A DNA stretch of 64,000 nt from Bradyrhizobium sp. sBnM-33 (GTDB taxonomy: Bacteria; Pseudomonadota; Alphaproteobacteria; Rhizobiales; Xanthobacteraceae), in the NCBI RefSeq assembly GCF_032917945.1, contig NZ_CP136624.1, positions 7,936,001-8,000,000 on the forward strand. Reading direction: 5' to 3'. Below are positions 43,821 through 52,823 of the stretch, piece by piece; position 1 is the stretch's first letter; each line of letters begins with the position of its first letter. Made by a program: the position numbers and the translations under genes. The notes below the pieces were generated by a model, which was not told where the DNA came from, ran no database searches, and saw only the letters and a program-made list of their open reading frames with translations.

Positions 43821-43915
43821 TTGAGGAGCGCGAAGCGGGGTCTCGAAGGATGAACGGCCCCCCGGTAGCCATCGCCCTTCGAGACGGCCGCAACGCGGCC
43901 TCCTCAGGGTAACGG
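43821..43915. repeat. Interspersed palindromic repeat (GAGGAGCGCGAAGCG / TCGAGACGGCCG type)
   Basis: The left part gaggagcgcgaagcggggtctcgaagga pairs with the right part tcgagacggccgcaacgcggcctcctcag at its ends. This is a bradyrhizobial palindrome of the 'ccttcgagacgcg...ctcctcag' kind. It lies between the phytase-like gene and the PhnA-like gene, both of which read toward it. Confidence 0.75.
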
Positions 43916-43945
43916 AAAGCTATAGTGTGCCGGCGCAGCGCCGGG

Positions 43946-44806
43946 CTACGGCATCACCGTCTTTCGCCGGCTGAGCGCATTCGACCGCTCGATCCACTCC
44001 GGCAGCGGCGCACCATCGCGATGCCGTCCGCCGGCGCAAGCTGCGGCCCAGGCAGCCACGGCGCCGAGCAGGATGGCTGTCGCGACCGAGAAGGCGAGAA
44101 TGATGCTGCTTCGCCGTGATCTCGCAATCGCGGTCTTGGCGCTGGCGACGACGCTATCGACCCGCCGCTCCGCATCGGGCGCGGAAAGGCCCGTGAGCGC
44201 GCCGACTTGCTGAATCAGATGGGTGCGGTCGTCCGCGCTGAGCCCGCTGTGGCTCGACGTGGTGAGCAGGATGCGGCCGGCTTCGGCCCGCTCGGCGCTG
44301 AGATCGACATTTGGCGCGCGGCGGCCGGCGCGAAACAGCCGGTCCAACTCATAGCTCAAGAGCGGCTCGGCGGTGCTGGCCTGCGCAGGGCCGCGCATCG
44401 AAGGTGTCCGGTTGATCGTGGCTGCGCCAATCAGGGCAGCGAGGAGCGCCCCCATGACGACGGCGAGTGCCCAGGCGCCCAGGCCGTGGGCGCCGTCAAC
44501 ATGTTCTGTTTCCTCCGCCGCAGCCGGGCCGGCCGAGAGACGGCTGTGACCGGCGATGTAGCCGCCGAGGCCGAAGCTGAGGACGGCCTGGATAATCAAA
44601 TAAAGCCCCGACAGGATCGCCAGCGCCGCAGACGCATCACGCCAGGTCGGCGCAGTCGATGTAACTCCGAGACCGATCGTGGCGCCAAACGTCAGCAGCA
44701 CGGACGAAAACGCCGTCGCCACAAACGCGCCTAGCACGATCGGCGACCATTGCAGCAAACGCGCCGCGACATCGCCGCGCACCGCAGGAGAAGAGACGTT
44801 TTCCAT
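43946..44806 (-). CDS. PhnA-like membrane protein
   Basis: This encodes 286 residues from the ATG at 44806, with GGAGAGG upstream. It has about four membrane helices (roughly 25-45, 64-88, 112-134 and 246-262) and a soluble helical part (about 150-240, with SGLSADDRTHLIQQVGALTGLSAPDAERRV). Proteins with this layout are labelled PhnA-like in Bradyrhizobium, but they are not the phosphonoacetate hydrolase. Function unknown. The 24-residue peptide gene ends 15 bp upstream and is likely co-transcribed. Confidence 0.8.
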   Translation of the reverse strand: MENVSSPAVRGDVAARLLQWSPIVLGAFVATAFSSVLLTFGATIGLGVTSTAPTWRDASAALAILSGLYLIIQAVLSFGLGGYIAGHSRLSAGPAAAEETEHVDGAHGLGAWALAVVMGALLAALIGAATINRTPSMRGPAQASTAEPLLSYELDRLFRAGRRAPNVDLSAERAEAGRILLTTSSHSGLSADDRTHLIQQVGALTGLSAPDAERRVDSVVASAKTAIARSRRSSIILAFSVATAILLGAVAAWAAACAGGRHRDGAPLPEWIERSNALSRRKTVMP

Positions 44807-44821
44807 CGACCTCTCCATGCG

Positions 44822-44896
44822 CTAGCGAAGACCAAAGAAGGACAGAACCGCCAGGATTACGACAATGAGACCGACGAGATAGATGAGACCGTGCAT
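44822..44896 (-). CDS. 24-residue single-helix membrane peptide
   Basis: The peptide starts MHGLIYLVGLIVVILAVLSF and ends FGLR, a single hydrophobic helix with a basic C-terminal end. The ATG at 44896 is preceded by GGAGAAA; an ATG at 44908 would add four residues. It ends 15 bp before the PhnA-like gene on the same strand. I recall the same small peptide, at a similar position, in other alphaproteobacteria. Too short for standard gene finders, but the ribosome site, hydrophobicity and neighbourhood support it. Confidence 0.7.
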   Translation of the reverse strand: MHGLIYLVGLIVVILAVLSFFGLR

Positions 44897-45026
44897 GGCT
44901 TTCTCCATGTGCCCCGCCGCCATTTCTCAATCGACAATGGGCTTGGATTGGCAAAGTTCCTCCCGCTAGCAGGAAAAACAGGCAATCGACGCGGCGCAGT
45001 AGAGGTCTCCCCTTGCCGCGAACGCA

Positions 45027-45674
45027 ATGCCCACTCGTCGGACTTTGTCTGCCGCTCTCGCCTCCCCATATTCCGTCCTTACGCAAGGCGCTGGGGACCA
45101 AGGGTTGACTGGACAGCTCGCACTATTTCCCGAAGACCGACCCGATGGCCTGCAATACGCGGCCGAATTCGTTTCGCCCTTACTCGAGCGCGAGCTCATT
45201 GGGCGGATCTCGGCGCTACCGCTGCAGCCGTTCCAGTTCGGCGTCTTCGAAGGCAAACGCCGGGTGGCGTCGTTCGGGTTCCGCTATGATTACACGCTGC
45301 AGCGATTGCAGCCGGCCGAGCCGATTCCCGACTGGCTCCGTCCGCTGATCGAGAAGGTCGAAGCGTATGGCGGGCCGCCGACGCAGATCGCGCAGGTGCT
45401 CTGCACCGAATACGAAGTCGGCGTCGGGATCGGCTGGCACCGGGACAAACGGCACTTTGACCGGATTTTCGGCCTTTCGATGGGATCGGCGTGCAAATTC
45501 CGCTTCCGGCGCGCGGTCGGCGAAAAATGGCAGCGCTACACGCTCGAGGCCGCGCCGCGCTCGCTCTATATGATGTCCGGCGAATCCCGCGAGGCCTGGG
45601 AACACAGCATTCCTCCGGTCGAGGCGAAGCGTTATTCGATCACGTTCCGCACGATGGCTGACCGAAAGAGCTGA
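45027..45674 (+). CDS. alkB: AlkB alpha-ketoglutarate dioxygenase
   Basis: This encodes 215 residues of the Fe(II)/2-oxoglutarate AlkB family, which removes methyl groups from damaged DNA or RNA. Metal ligands are H138 and D140 (WHRDKRHF) and H193 (WEHSIPP); R202 and R208 (KRYSITFR) bind 2-oxoglutarate. The N-terminal nucleotide-recognition part is about 30-110. It stands 56 bp upstream of the DUF763 gene on the same strand. Confidence 0.92.
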   Translation: MPTRRTLSAALASPYSVLTQGAGDQGLTGQLALFPEDRPDGLQYAAEFVSPLLERELIGRISALPLQPFQFGVFEGKRRVASFGFRYDYTLQRLQPAEPIPDWLRPLIEKVEAYGGPPTQIAQVLCTEYEVGVGIGWHRDKRHFDRIFGLSMGSACKFRFRRAVGEKWQRYTLEAAPRSLYMMSGESREAWEHSIPPVEAKRYSITFRTMADRKS

Positions 45675-45729
45675 CAGCGCGGCTGGCCGGTCTGATAAAC
45701 TGGCCGCCGATTCACATACGCAGGAACCG

Positions 45730-46962
45730 ATGACAAGACGTACCGGCAGCGCCGATTTACCCTTGCATGGCGGGCGCGTACCCGCCTGGCTCGGGGTGCG
45801 CATGTCCTCGCTCGGCGCCATCATTACCCAGGCGATCGTGCATCATTACGGGCGTGACGAATTCTTAAGGCGTCTATCGCATCCGTTCTGGTTTCAGTCG
45901 TTCGGCGCTGTGATGGGCATGGACTGGCATTCGTCCGGCATCACCACCAGCGTGATCGGCGCGCTGAAGCGCGGGCTCAAGCCACTGGAGAGTGAGCTTG
46001 GGATTCATGTCTGCGGCGGCCGTGGCCAACATTCGCGCAAGACGCCGGACGAGCTTCGCTTGCTCGGCGAACGCACCGGCTTCGACGCTCCCCAATTGGT
46101 TCGCGCCAGCCGTCTTGTCGCCAAGGTCGACAGCGCCGCCGTGCAAGACGGCTTCGACCTCTATCTTCACGGCTTTTTCGTTACCGATGACGGCAAATGG
46201 ACGGTCGTGCAGCAGGGCATGAACGGCGACAAGCGGCAGGCGCGGCGTTATCACTGGCATTCCGAGCAGCTCGAAAGCTTTGTCGACGAACCGCATAGCG
46301 CAATCGACGGCCCGCAGCAGGGAGAGATCGTCAACCTCACCGACCACCGTGCCGGGCGGTCGCGCGCGGCGCAGCTTGAATTGCTGCGCGAGCTGGGGCC
46401 GGATGGCATCGCCAATGAACTGGCGATTATCGAACGCAAGGAGCCGGCCCAAGCCTTGCTGCCGCATCTGGTGATGCCGGCGCATCATGATGTCAGGTCG
46501 AGCGATGTGTTCAGCCGTCGCCTGCACGGCACGCTCGCTGCCGCCGCCGAGCGCGGGCCGGTCGATTTTCCGGAATTGCTGCTGACGCCCGGCGTTGGCC
46601 TGCGCACGGTGAGCTCACTGGCGATGATTGCCGAAGTGGTCCACGGCGCGCCGTATCGGTTCAGCGACCCGGCGCGTTTCTCGCTGGCGCATGGCGGCAA
46701 GGACCGCCATCCCTATGCAGTCCCGATCAAGGTCTATGACGAGACCATCCGCGTGCTGAAGTCGGCGGTGCAGAACGCAAAACTCGGACGCGACGAGGAG
46801 ATGCAGGCCTTGAAGCGCCTCGACGACCAGTCGCGCCAGCTCGAACGTTCTGCGATGGGGCCGTCGTTCGACGCGTTCATCTCCGGTGAACGCGCGGCGT
46901 CGCCGCAGCTCGGCGGCCGCTCGGTATTTGGATGGGAAGCGGAGTTGAAGGCGGCCAAATGA
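45730..46962 (+). CDS. DUF763 domain-containing protein
   Basis: This encodes 410 residues of the DUF763 family, which is found in bacteria and archaea and whose role is not established. Typical segments are TGSADLPLHGGRVPAWLGVRM at the N-terminus, GIHVCGGRGQHSRKTPDEL, and YHWHSEQLESFVDEPH. No membrane segment or signal. It follows alkB by 55 bp. A link to DNA repair is possible from the neighbour but is not shown by the sequence. Confidence 0.85.
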   Translation: MTRRTGSADLPLHGGRVPAWLGVRMSSLGAIITQAIVHHYGRDEFLRRLSHPFWFQSFGAVMGMDWHSSGITTSVIGALKRGLKPLESELGIHVCGGRGQHSRKTPDELRLLGERTGFDAPQLVRASRLVAKVDSAAVQDGFDLYLHGFFVTDDGKWTVVQQGMNGDKRQARRYHWHSEQLESFVDEPHSAIDGPQQGEIVNLTDHRAGRSRAAQLELLRELGPDGIANELAIIERKEPAQALLPHLVMPAHHDVRSSDVFSRRLHGTLAAAAERGPVDFPELLLTPGVGLRTVSSLAMIAEVVHGAPYRFSDPARFSLAHGGKDRHPYAVPIKVYDETIRVLKSAVQNAKLGRDEEMQALKRLDDQSRQLERSAMGPSFDAFISGERAASPQLGGRSVFGWEAELKAAK

Positions 46963-46976
46963 GCACGGACGCCAGT

Positions 46977-47107
46977 TCTCCCTCTCCCCGCCCTTTGCGG
47001 GGAGAGGGTCGGGGTGAGGGGCTGCTTCCGCATCATCACTACTGTTGAGTTCGAGGAGCGAGCCCCTCACCCCTACCCTCTCCCCGTGAAGAACGGGGAG
47101 AGGGAGC
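46977..47107. repeat. Interspersed palindromic repeat (CTCTCCCCGCC...GGGGAGAGGG type)
   Basis: The sequence tctccctctccccgccctttgcggggagagggtcggggtgagggg is followed by cccctcacccctaccctctccccgtgaagaacggggagaggga. Both halves are hairpins and the halves are inverted with respect to each other. Related elements lie at 60041-60176 and 60917-60993. It fills the gap between the DUF763 gene and the MuiA gene. Confidence 0.8.
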
Positions 47108-47114
47108 CGCAGCC

Positions 47115-48776
47115 TCAGCCCGCCGGCACCATCACCACGCCCTTGTCCTTGGGCCAGCGGATCCGCCAGGCGAAGTTGATGTCTCTCACCTCGCCCGGCT
47201 TGGCCTCGAACGCCCATTCCAGCACGCCGCGCTTGTCGCGGATGTTGCTCGCGGTCGGCGGCGTCGTGGACGACAGCATTTCGACCTGGATTTCCTCGTT
47301 CTCGCTGACCGGCAACTGATCCTCGATCGCGATCCGGATCGGGAAATCATGGCCGTTGCGCACGGTGGTCTTGAACGCGCGCTCGTCGGTCTTCGACGTC
47401 GTCATGATCAGGCCGGCCGATCCCTCGTTGCGCTTGAGAACCGCGCGTTCGATCTTGATCTTGTCGTCGGCGCCGAAGCCGAGCCGCACGGTCTCGTCCT
47501 TGGCCGCAGCGGCCATCTGCCCACGGCCGACGAAGACGCCGTCGCGGTAGATCGAGACGCGTCCCGGCAACAGCGGCGCGTCCTCGTTCTGCTTGAAGCT
47601 CGCCTCGAGGAACGCGGTCGGGTCCTTCACCGGGGCGGCGCGGACCGCGAGATCGGGCGCGAGCGTCGCGCTAGTGACACGCAGGCTCTTGGCGCCTTCG
47701 CTGGCACCGAGGCTGACGCGGCCGGGAATTTTGAACACCACCTGGAAGCCGCTGACTTCCTCCGCGGCCTGCTGCTCCTCGGCCTTCCCGCCCAGCGCCT
47801 CCGCCATCTTGGGCGCCGGCGTCGCACGCAACAACGTCCTGTTGCTGTCCATCATACCGCTGGCGGACGCCTGAGGCCGTGGCGCTTGCGGGTACTGCAC
47901 GATCAGCGGGTTGAGCTCAGGCGCGCTGCCGCCGCGCGCCGTGCGCACGGTCGAGACGCTGAGCGCGACATTGGACCAGTCCTCGCCAGTCGATTGCGTG
48001 ATTTCGGCGCGGCGCACCAGTTCGAGCGCGGGCTTGCGGTCTTTCGCGCCGGTATCAAGACGGGCGTCATAGAGCGGCGTCCAGCGCGCGTTGCGCACCG
48101 CATAGGTCACTCGCAACGTCGCCTTGGTCGCGGCCGCCGCTGCGAGCTCGATCCGCACTTCCAGCTTGCTCGGCGGCTTCTGCGCCTTGTCCTGTTCGAG
48201 ACCCGCGATCTCGCGGTCGAGTTCGCGCTGCTTGCGCTGGGCATCGCGGATCGCGGCATCGGCGCTGGCAATTTCCTCACCAACCGCCGCAAAGGCCGCC
48301 CGCCATTCGGCGATGGGCCGCGCGTCACCCTTGTCGCCGATCCCGGCCGGCGACGCATCCGCAAATCGCTGGGCGAACTTGCGACGCGCGGTGGCCGCAT
48401 CGATCGCGCCCTGCAGATTGGTCCGCTCGTCCTTCAGCACCTCGATGCGCTTGTCGACTTCGGGCAGGTTGACCGGCGGCGCCGCGCGCGGCGGTTTTGC
48501 GTCGATCGCGCCGATCGTGAGTTTTGCGCCCGCCTCACCCTCGACCCGCAGCGACGACGGATCGAGCGTCAGGAGAAAATCCTTGAGAACAGCGGAGTTC
48601 TCGCCGGCCGGCAGATCGAGCGTAACGAGGCGCGTTACGCTGGCGCCGTCGGGATAGACAGTGACAGCATCCACCGCCGAGCTCGCGGCGATGTCGGCCG
48701 CCTGCCCCGGCACGGCGGCCATCGTCGTCAGAACGACGAGGCTCGTCGTCAAAAAGCTGTTCGCAATCAATCGCAT
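47115..48776 (-). CDS. MuiA-family (mucoidy inhibitor A) protein
   Basis: This encodes 553 residues from the ATG at 48776, with GGAGGG upstream. A signal peptide (about 1-26, VVLTTMAAVPGQA) leads to an N-terminal DUF4140-like domain (VTVYPDGASVTRLVTLDLPAGENS). A coiled region at about 80-190 is followed by a DUF4139 domain (VTYAVRNARWTPLYDARLDTG to the end). The C-terminus is beta-rich (PIRIAIEDQLPVSENEEIQVE). MuiA-type proteins are periplasmic and have been tied to exopolysaccharide control in other bacteria; the role here is unknown. Confidence 0.87.
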   Translation of the reverse strand: MRLIANSFLTTSLVVLTTMAAVPGQAADIAASSAVDAVTVYPDGASVTRLVTLDLPAGENSAVLKDFLLTLDPSSLRVEGEAGAKLTIGAIDAKPPRAAPPVNLPEVDKRIEVLKDERTNLQGAIDAATARRKFAQRFADASPAGIGDKGDARPIAEWRAAFAAVGEEIASADAAIRDAQRKQRELDREIAGLEQDKAQKPPSKLEVRIELAAAAATKATLRVTYAVRNARWTPLYDARLDTGAKDRKPALELVRRAEITQSTGEDWSNVALSVSTVRTARGGSAPELNPLIVQYPQAPRPQASASGMMDSNRTLLRATPAPKMAEALGGKAEEQQAAEEVSGFQVVFKIPGRVSLGASEGAKSLRVTSATLAPDLAVRAAPVKDPTAFLEASFKQNEDAPLLPGRVSIYRDGVFVGRGQMAAAAKDETVRLGFGADDKIKIERAVLKRNEGSAGLIMTTSKTDERAFKTTVRNGHDFPIRIAIEDQLPVSENEEIQVEMLSSTTPPTASNIRDKRGVLEWAFEAKPGEVRDINFAWRIRWPKDKGVVMVPAG

Positions 48777-48928
48777 GGATACCCTCCTGAACCGTTTGCC
48801 GGATAGCGGCGGACAACCAACGCCCACCACTCCCGGTCATGAGACGCGGCGAGGAAGGAATCGGTTCGATCGGGATTTCGCCGCGGCAGCACCGCGGCGA
48901 ACAATCTTCCCAGAAGGGGATGCGTGTT

Positions 48929-50518
48929 TTAAAACACCAGCGCCTTGGCCTGCTTCACCTGCGGCAGCGCCTGCACCTTGGCAAGCACATCGGCCGGCAC
49001 CGGCCCGTCGATCTCGACCAACGCGATGGCGTCGCCGCCCTGCTTGACCCGGCCGAGATGGAACGTGGCGATGTTGATGTTCGCGTCGCCGAGCAGGCTA
49101 GCGAAGCTGCCGATGAAGCCGGGCTTGTCCTCGTTGGTGACATAGATCATCGACTTGCCGAACTCGGCATCGACCCGGATGCCCTTGATGTCGACCAGCC
49201 GCGGCTTGCCGTCGTGATAGACGGTGCCGGAGACGGAGCGCTCCTGCCGTTCGGTGGTGACGGTCACCGTGATCAGGCTTTCGTAATCGCTCTGCGCCGC
49301 GCGCACGATCTCGTCGACCACCATGCCGCGCTCCTTCGCGACAACAGGCGCGGAGACCACGTTGACCTCACCCAGCATCGGGCGCAGCAGGCCCGACAGC
49401 ACCGCCGAGGTGATCGCCTTGATCTTCATCTCGGCGACGTGTCCCTCATAGGTGATCTGAACTTTCAGGATTCCGCTTTCGGTGAGCTGGCCGGCGAACG
49501 AGCCGAGCTTTTCGGCGAGTTCGATGAACGGTTTCAGCTTCGGCGCTTCTTCCGCCGTGATCGAGGGGAAGTTGACCGCATTGGAGATCGCGCCGGTCAG
49601 GAGATAGTCGGACATCTGCTCGGCGACCTGCAGCGCGACGTTCTCCTGCGCTTCCGTGGTGGAGGCGCCGAGATGCGGCGTGCAGATCACGTTGGGATGG
49701 CCGAACAGCACGTTCTTGGTGGCGGGCTCCTCGATAAACACGTCAAAGGCCGCGCCGCCGACGTGCTTGGAATTCAGCGCATCGAGCAGCGCCTGCTCGT
49801 CGACCAGGCCGCCGCGGGCGCAATTGACGATGCGAACGCCCTTCTTCATCTTGGCGAGCGCCGCCGCGTCGATGATGTTCCTGGTCTTCTCCGTCAGCGG
49901 CGTGTGCAGCGTGATGAAGTCGGCGCGCTTGAACAACTCGTCGAGTTCGACCTTCTCGACCCCGATGTCCTTGGCGCGCTCCGGCGACAGGAACGGATCG
50001 AACGCGACGACCTTCATTTTCAGGCCGAGCGCGCGGTCGGCGACGATCGAGCCGATATTGCCGCAGCCGACCACCCCTAAGGTCTTGCCGGTGATCTCGA
50101 CGCCCATGAAGCGGTTCTTCTCCCACTTGCCGGCCTGCGTCGAGGCGTCGGCCTGCGGAATTTCACGCGCCAGCGCCAGCATCAACGTGATCGCGTGCTC
50201 GGCGGTCGTGATCGAATTGCCGAACGGCGTGTTCATCACGATGATGCCCTTGGCGGTCGCCGCGGGAATTTCGACATTGTCGACGCCGATGCCGGCGCGG
50301 CCGATCACCTTCAGCTTCTTCGCCTTATCGATGATCTTGGCGGTCGCCTTCGTGGCGGAGCGGATCGCAAGGCCGTCGTAATTGCCGATGATCTCGGCGA
50401 GCTTGTCCTTGTCCTTGCCGAGATTGGGTTGGAAGTCGACCTCGATGCCACGGTCTTTGAAGATCTGGACGGCAGCGGGAGACAGCGCGTCGGAAATTAG
50501 AACTTTGGGTTTGGTCAT
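48929..50518 (-). CDS. serA: D-3-phosphoglycerate dehydrogenase
   Basis: This encodes 529 residues of the long ASB+ACT form. The NAD loop is VVGCGNIGSIVADRA. The catalytic Arg is in CARGGLVDEQALL, the His in TPHLGASTTEAQENVA. The C-terminus holds the intervening domain and an ACT domain (MIYVTNEDKPGFIGSFASLLGDANINIATFHLGR). It makes 3-phosphohydroxypyruvate, the first step to serine. It is preceded by serC at 50657 on the same strand, with a repeat between them. Confidence 0.95.
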   Translation of the reverse strand: MTKPKVLISDALSPAAVQIFKDRGIEVDFQPNLGKDKDKLAEIIGNYDGLAIRSATKATAKIIDKAKKLKVIGRAGIGVDNVEIPAATAKGIIVMNTPFGNSITTAEHAITLMLALAREIPQADASTQAGKWEKNRFMGVEITGKTLGVVGCGNIGSIVADRALGLKMKVVAFDPFLSPERAKDIGVEKVELDELFKRADFITLHTPLTEKTRNIIDAAALAKMKKGVRIVNCARGGLVDEQALLDALNSKHVGGAAFDVFIEEPATKNVLFGHPNVICTPHLGASTTEAQENVALQVAEQMSDYLLTGAISNAVNFPSITAEEAPKLKPFIELAEKLGSFAGQLTESGILKVQITYEGHVAEMKIKAITSAVLSGLLRPMLGEVNVVSAPVVAKERGMVVDEIVRAAQSDYESLITVTVTTERQERSVSGTVYHDGKPRLVDIKGIRVDAEFGKSMIYVTNEDKPGFIGSFASLLGDANINIATFHLGRVKQGGDAIALVEIDGPVPADVLAKVQALPQVKQAKALVF

Positions 50519-50542
50519 GGGATTTTCCTTCGGGAAATCGAA

Positions 50543-50643
50543 CGTCGTCCCGGCCGAAGCGCCACTTGGCGCGAAGAGCCGGGACCCATACTCCGTGCTG
50601 GTGGTTATGGGTCCCGGCTCGCGCTTCGCTTGGCCGGGACGAC
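50543..50643. repeat. Interspersed palindromic repeat between serC and serA
   Basis: The element cgtcgtcccggccgaagcgccacttggcgcgaagagccgggacccat is followed by atgggtcccggctcgcgcttcgcttggccgggacgac. The halves are inverted copies, giving a long hairpin with a loop around position 50598. It is related to 25624-25677. It sits between serC and serA and could affect the relative amounts of the two mRNAs (inference). Confidence 0.8.
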
Positions 50644-50656
50644 AGCTAAACAGGAA

Positions 50657-51829
50657 CTAAGCCGCCTTCGGCAGCGCGGCCTTGGCTTCGGCGAACGCCC
50701 AGTCGATCCACTGCGTCAGCAGCGCAACGTCGGAGGCTTCCACCGTGGCGCCGCACCAGATCCGCAGGCCCGCCGGCGCATCGCGGTAATAGGCGAAGTC
50801 GTAACCGGCGGCTTCCTTCTCCACCAGCGCAACCAGCTTCTTGGAGAACTCGGCCTGCGCGTCCGCGGTCAGCGAGGTTATCGCGGGATCGATGAACTTC
50901 AGGCACACCGAGGTGTTGGAGCGGATTGACGGATCCTTGGCCAGGAAATCAATCCACGGTGTCTTCGCCTTCCAGTCCGACAGCACCTTGGTGTTGGCGT
51001 CGGCGCGCGCGATCAGCGCCTTCAGTCCGCCGATCGATTTCGCCCAGTTCAGGGCATCGAGATAATCCTCGACGCACAGCATCGACGGCGTGTTGATGGT
51101 CTCGCCCTCGAAGATGCCCTGGTTGAGCTTGCCACCCTTGGTGAGGCGGAAGATCTTCGGCAGCGGCCAGGCCGGCTTGTAGGTCTCGAGCCGCTCCACC
51201 GCACGTGGTGAGAGGATCAGCATGCCGTGCGCCGCCTCGCCGCCCAGCGCCTTCTGCCAGGAGAACGTGACCACATCGAGTTTTGCGAAATCGAGTTCTT
51301 GCGCAAACGCAGCCGACGTCGCGTCGCAGATCGTGAGACCTTGGCGGTCCGCGCTGATCCAGTCGGCGTTCGGCACGCGCACGCCTGAAGTCGTGCCGTT
51401 CCAGGTGAAAACGATATCGGAGGCCGGATCGGCCTTGCTCAAATCTGGAAGATCGCCATAGCCAGCGTGCAGCTTGGTGACGTCCTTGAGCTTCAACTCC
51501 TTGACGATGTCGCTGACCCAGCCCTCGCCGAAGGATTCCCAGGCGATCGTGGTGACGGGGCGCGCACCGAGCAGCGACCACAACGCCATTTCGACCGCGC
51601 CGGTATCGGACGCTGGCACGATGCCGATCTTGTAGTCGGCCGGCACTTCCAGCACTTCGCGCGTCAATTCGATCGCGAGCTTGAGCTTGGCTTTGCCGAT
51701 CTTCGCGCGGTGCGAGCGGCCGAGGGCTGCGTCCTTGAGATTTTGGGGATTCCAGCCGGGGCGCTTGGCACAGGGGCCGGAGGAAAAATGCGGCACGTTC
51801 GGCCGCGAAGCGGGCTTCGCTACGGTCAT
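50657..51829 (-). CDS. serC: Phosphoserine aminotransferase
   Basis: This encodes 390 residues of a PLP aminotransferase of the SerC family, which converts 3-phosphohydroxypyruvate to phosphoserine. The PLP lysine is in [17 protein letters not shown]. The N-terminal [20 protein letters not shown] is the alphaproteobacterial SerC start, and [19 protein letters not shown] follows. It is upstream of serA on the same strand, the standard order. Confidence 0.94.
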   Translation of the reverse strand: MTVAKPASRPNVPHFSSGPCAKRPGWNPQNLKDAALGRSHRAKIGKAKLKLAIELTREVLEVPADYKIGIVPASDTGAVEMALWSLLGARPVTTIAWESFGEGWVSDIVKELKLKDVTKLHAGYGDLPDLSKADPASDIVFTWNGTTSGVRVPNADWISADRQGLTICDATSAAFAQELDFAKLDVVTFSWQKALGGEAAHGMLILSPRAVERLETYKPAWPLPKIFRLTKGGKLNQGIFEGETINTPSMLCVEDYLDALNWAKSIGGLKALIARADANTKVLSDWKAKTPWIDFLAKDPSIRSNTSVCLKFIDPAITSLTADAQAEFSKKLVALVEKEAAGYDFAYYRDAPAGLRIWCGATVEASDVALLTQWIDWAFAEAKAALPKAA

Positions 51830-51908
51830 GATCTATCCTTCCAGATAGTAAGCCTCCCGTTGGGGGGAGGTGTCCCGCCGCGGTCATTAGGGGAATCGGG
51901 CCCGATCG

Positions 51909-52103
51909 TCAAGGAGCTTCGGGTGCTTCACGCTCGATTGATGGGTCCTCGTCCGCGCAGGGAGCCGGCTCCTGCTGCAGAAGCTCGGCGGCATCGGTGA
52001 CCAGTTTGGCGGCCTCTCGCCGGCTCGAGACCTTCAAAATGCTGGTCTCCCCGGCCTGCACGACATATTCGCTTCCGATCCGAACAATCGAATATTTTTT
52101 CAT
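51909..52103 (-). CDS. Small cytosolic protein, bradyrhizobial family
   Basis: This encodes 64 residues (MKKYSIVRIGSEYVVQ..., then SILKVSSRREAAKLVTDAAELL, acidic tail). The ATG at 52103 has a GGGGA-containing leader. The N-terminal pattern, a strand ending YVVQ, then SILK and a helix with RREAAKLV, is one that I recall in small bradyrhizobial proteins. No function known. It stands between serC and the GNAT gene. Confidence 0.7.
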   Translation of the reverse strand: MKKYSIVRIGSEYVVQAGETSILKVSSRREAAKLVTDAAELLQQEPAPCADEDPSIEREAPEAP

Positions 52104-52335
52104 TGGAAATCCCCAAGCTCCCCAAAGCCCCTTGGGAGACGCCGGCATAGCGGAGACGTTCCTGTCCGTAAAATCACAGACGCATGCGTAGTTTATCGGT
52201 TGTTAACCGGATCGCATAGTGACGACTACCTCAGGCATTGGTCGCAAGCGCGCTTCAACCGCGGTTGCCTGACCTTATTCTGACGCGTTTCTTTACGCGA
52301 ACCGGATTCCACTTCGCTCGAAAACGCTATGGCTA

Positions 52336-52809
52336 TCAAAATCGCAAGGTCATGCCGACATGGCTGCGCGCAAAACCCAAGCGCTCGTAGAACCGCTGCG
52401 CATCGACACGGGTGTGATGCGTCAGCAATTCGACCAGTTTGCATTCCCTCGCGCGCGCTTCTGCGACTGCCCATTGCACCATCTGCTCGCCGATGCCGCG
52501 GCTGCGGCAGTGGCTGGCGACGCGGACATCCTCGATCAGGCCGCGCGACGCGCCTTGCAAACTCAGCCCCGGCAGAATGCATAGCTGCAGGCAACCGACC
52601 ACGGCGCCTTCGCCGTCCTCGGCGACGACGAGAAGGATGTTCGGGTCATGCTGCAGCCGTTCAAAGGCCGTGAAATAGGATTGCGGCAGCGGGTCTTCGA
52701 TCCGCTCACGCGCACCGCCGAGCCGATCGTCCGCCAGCATGGCAATGATGGTGCCCACGTCCTCGCGGCGCGCGGGGCGGATGGCGACCTTCGCAATCTC
52801 AGTCATCAT
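52336..52809 (-). CDS. GNAT-family acetyltransferase
   Basis: This encodes 157 residues of the GNAT fold. The acetyl-CoA loop is DVRVASHCRSRGIGEQMVQWAVAEA, with the R-x-x-G-x-G/A pattern. The N-terminus begins VAIRPARREDVGTIIAMLADD. Substrate unknown. Start ATG 52809 or 52806. It is followed, on the same strand upstream, by the GST gene, 14 bp apart. Confidence 0.87.
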   Translation of the reverse strand: MMTEIAKVAIRPARREDVGTIIAMLADDRLGGARERIEDPLPQSYFTAFERLQHDPNILLVVAEDGEGAVVGCLQLCILPGLSLQGASRGLIEDVRVASHCRSRGIGEQMVQWAVAEARARECKLVELLTHHTRVDAQRFYERLGFARSHVGMTLRF

Positions 52810-52823
52810 GCATTCCGGTGAAG

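Noticed and set aside
47349..48806. A 485-residue plus-strand frame opposite the MuiA-family gene
   Set aside because: Antisense shadow; no ribosome site, and the minus-strand protein explains the region.
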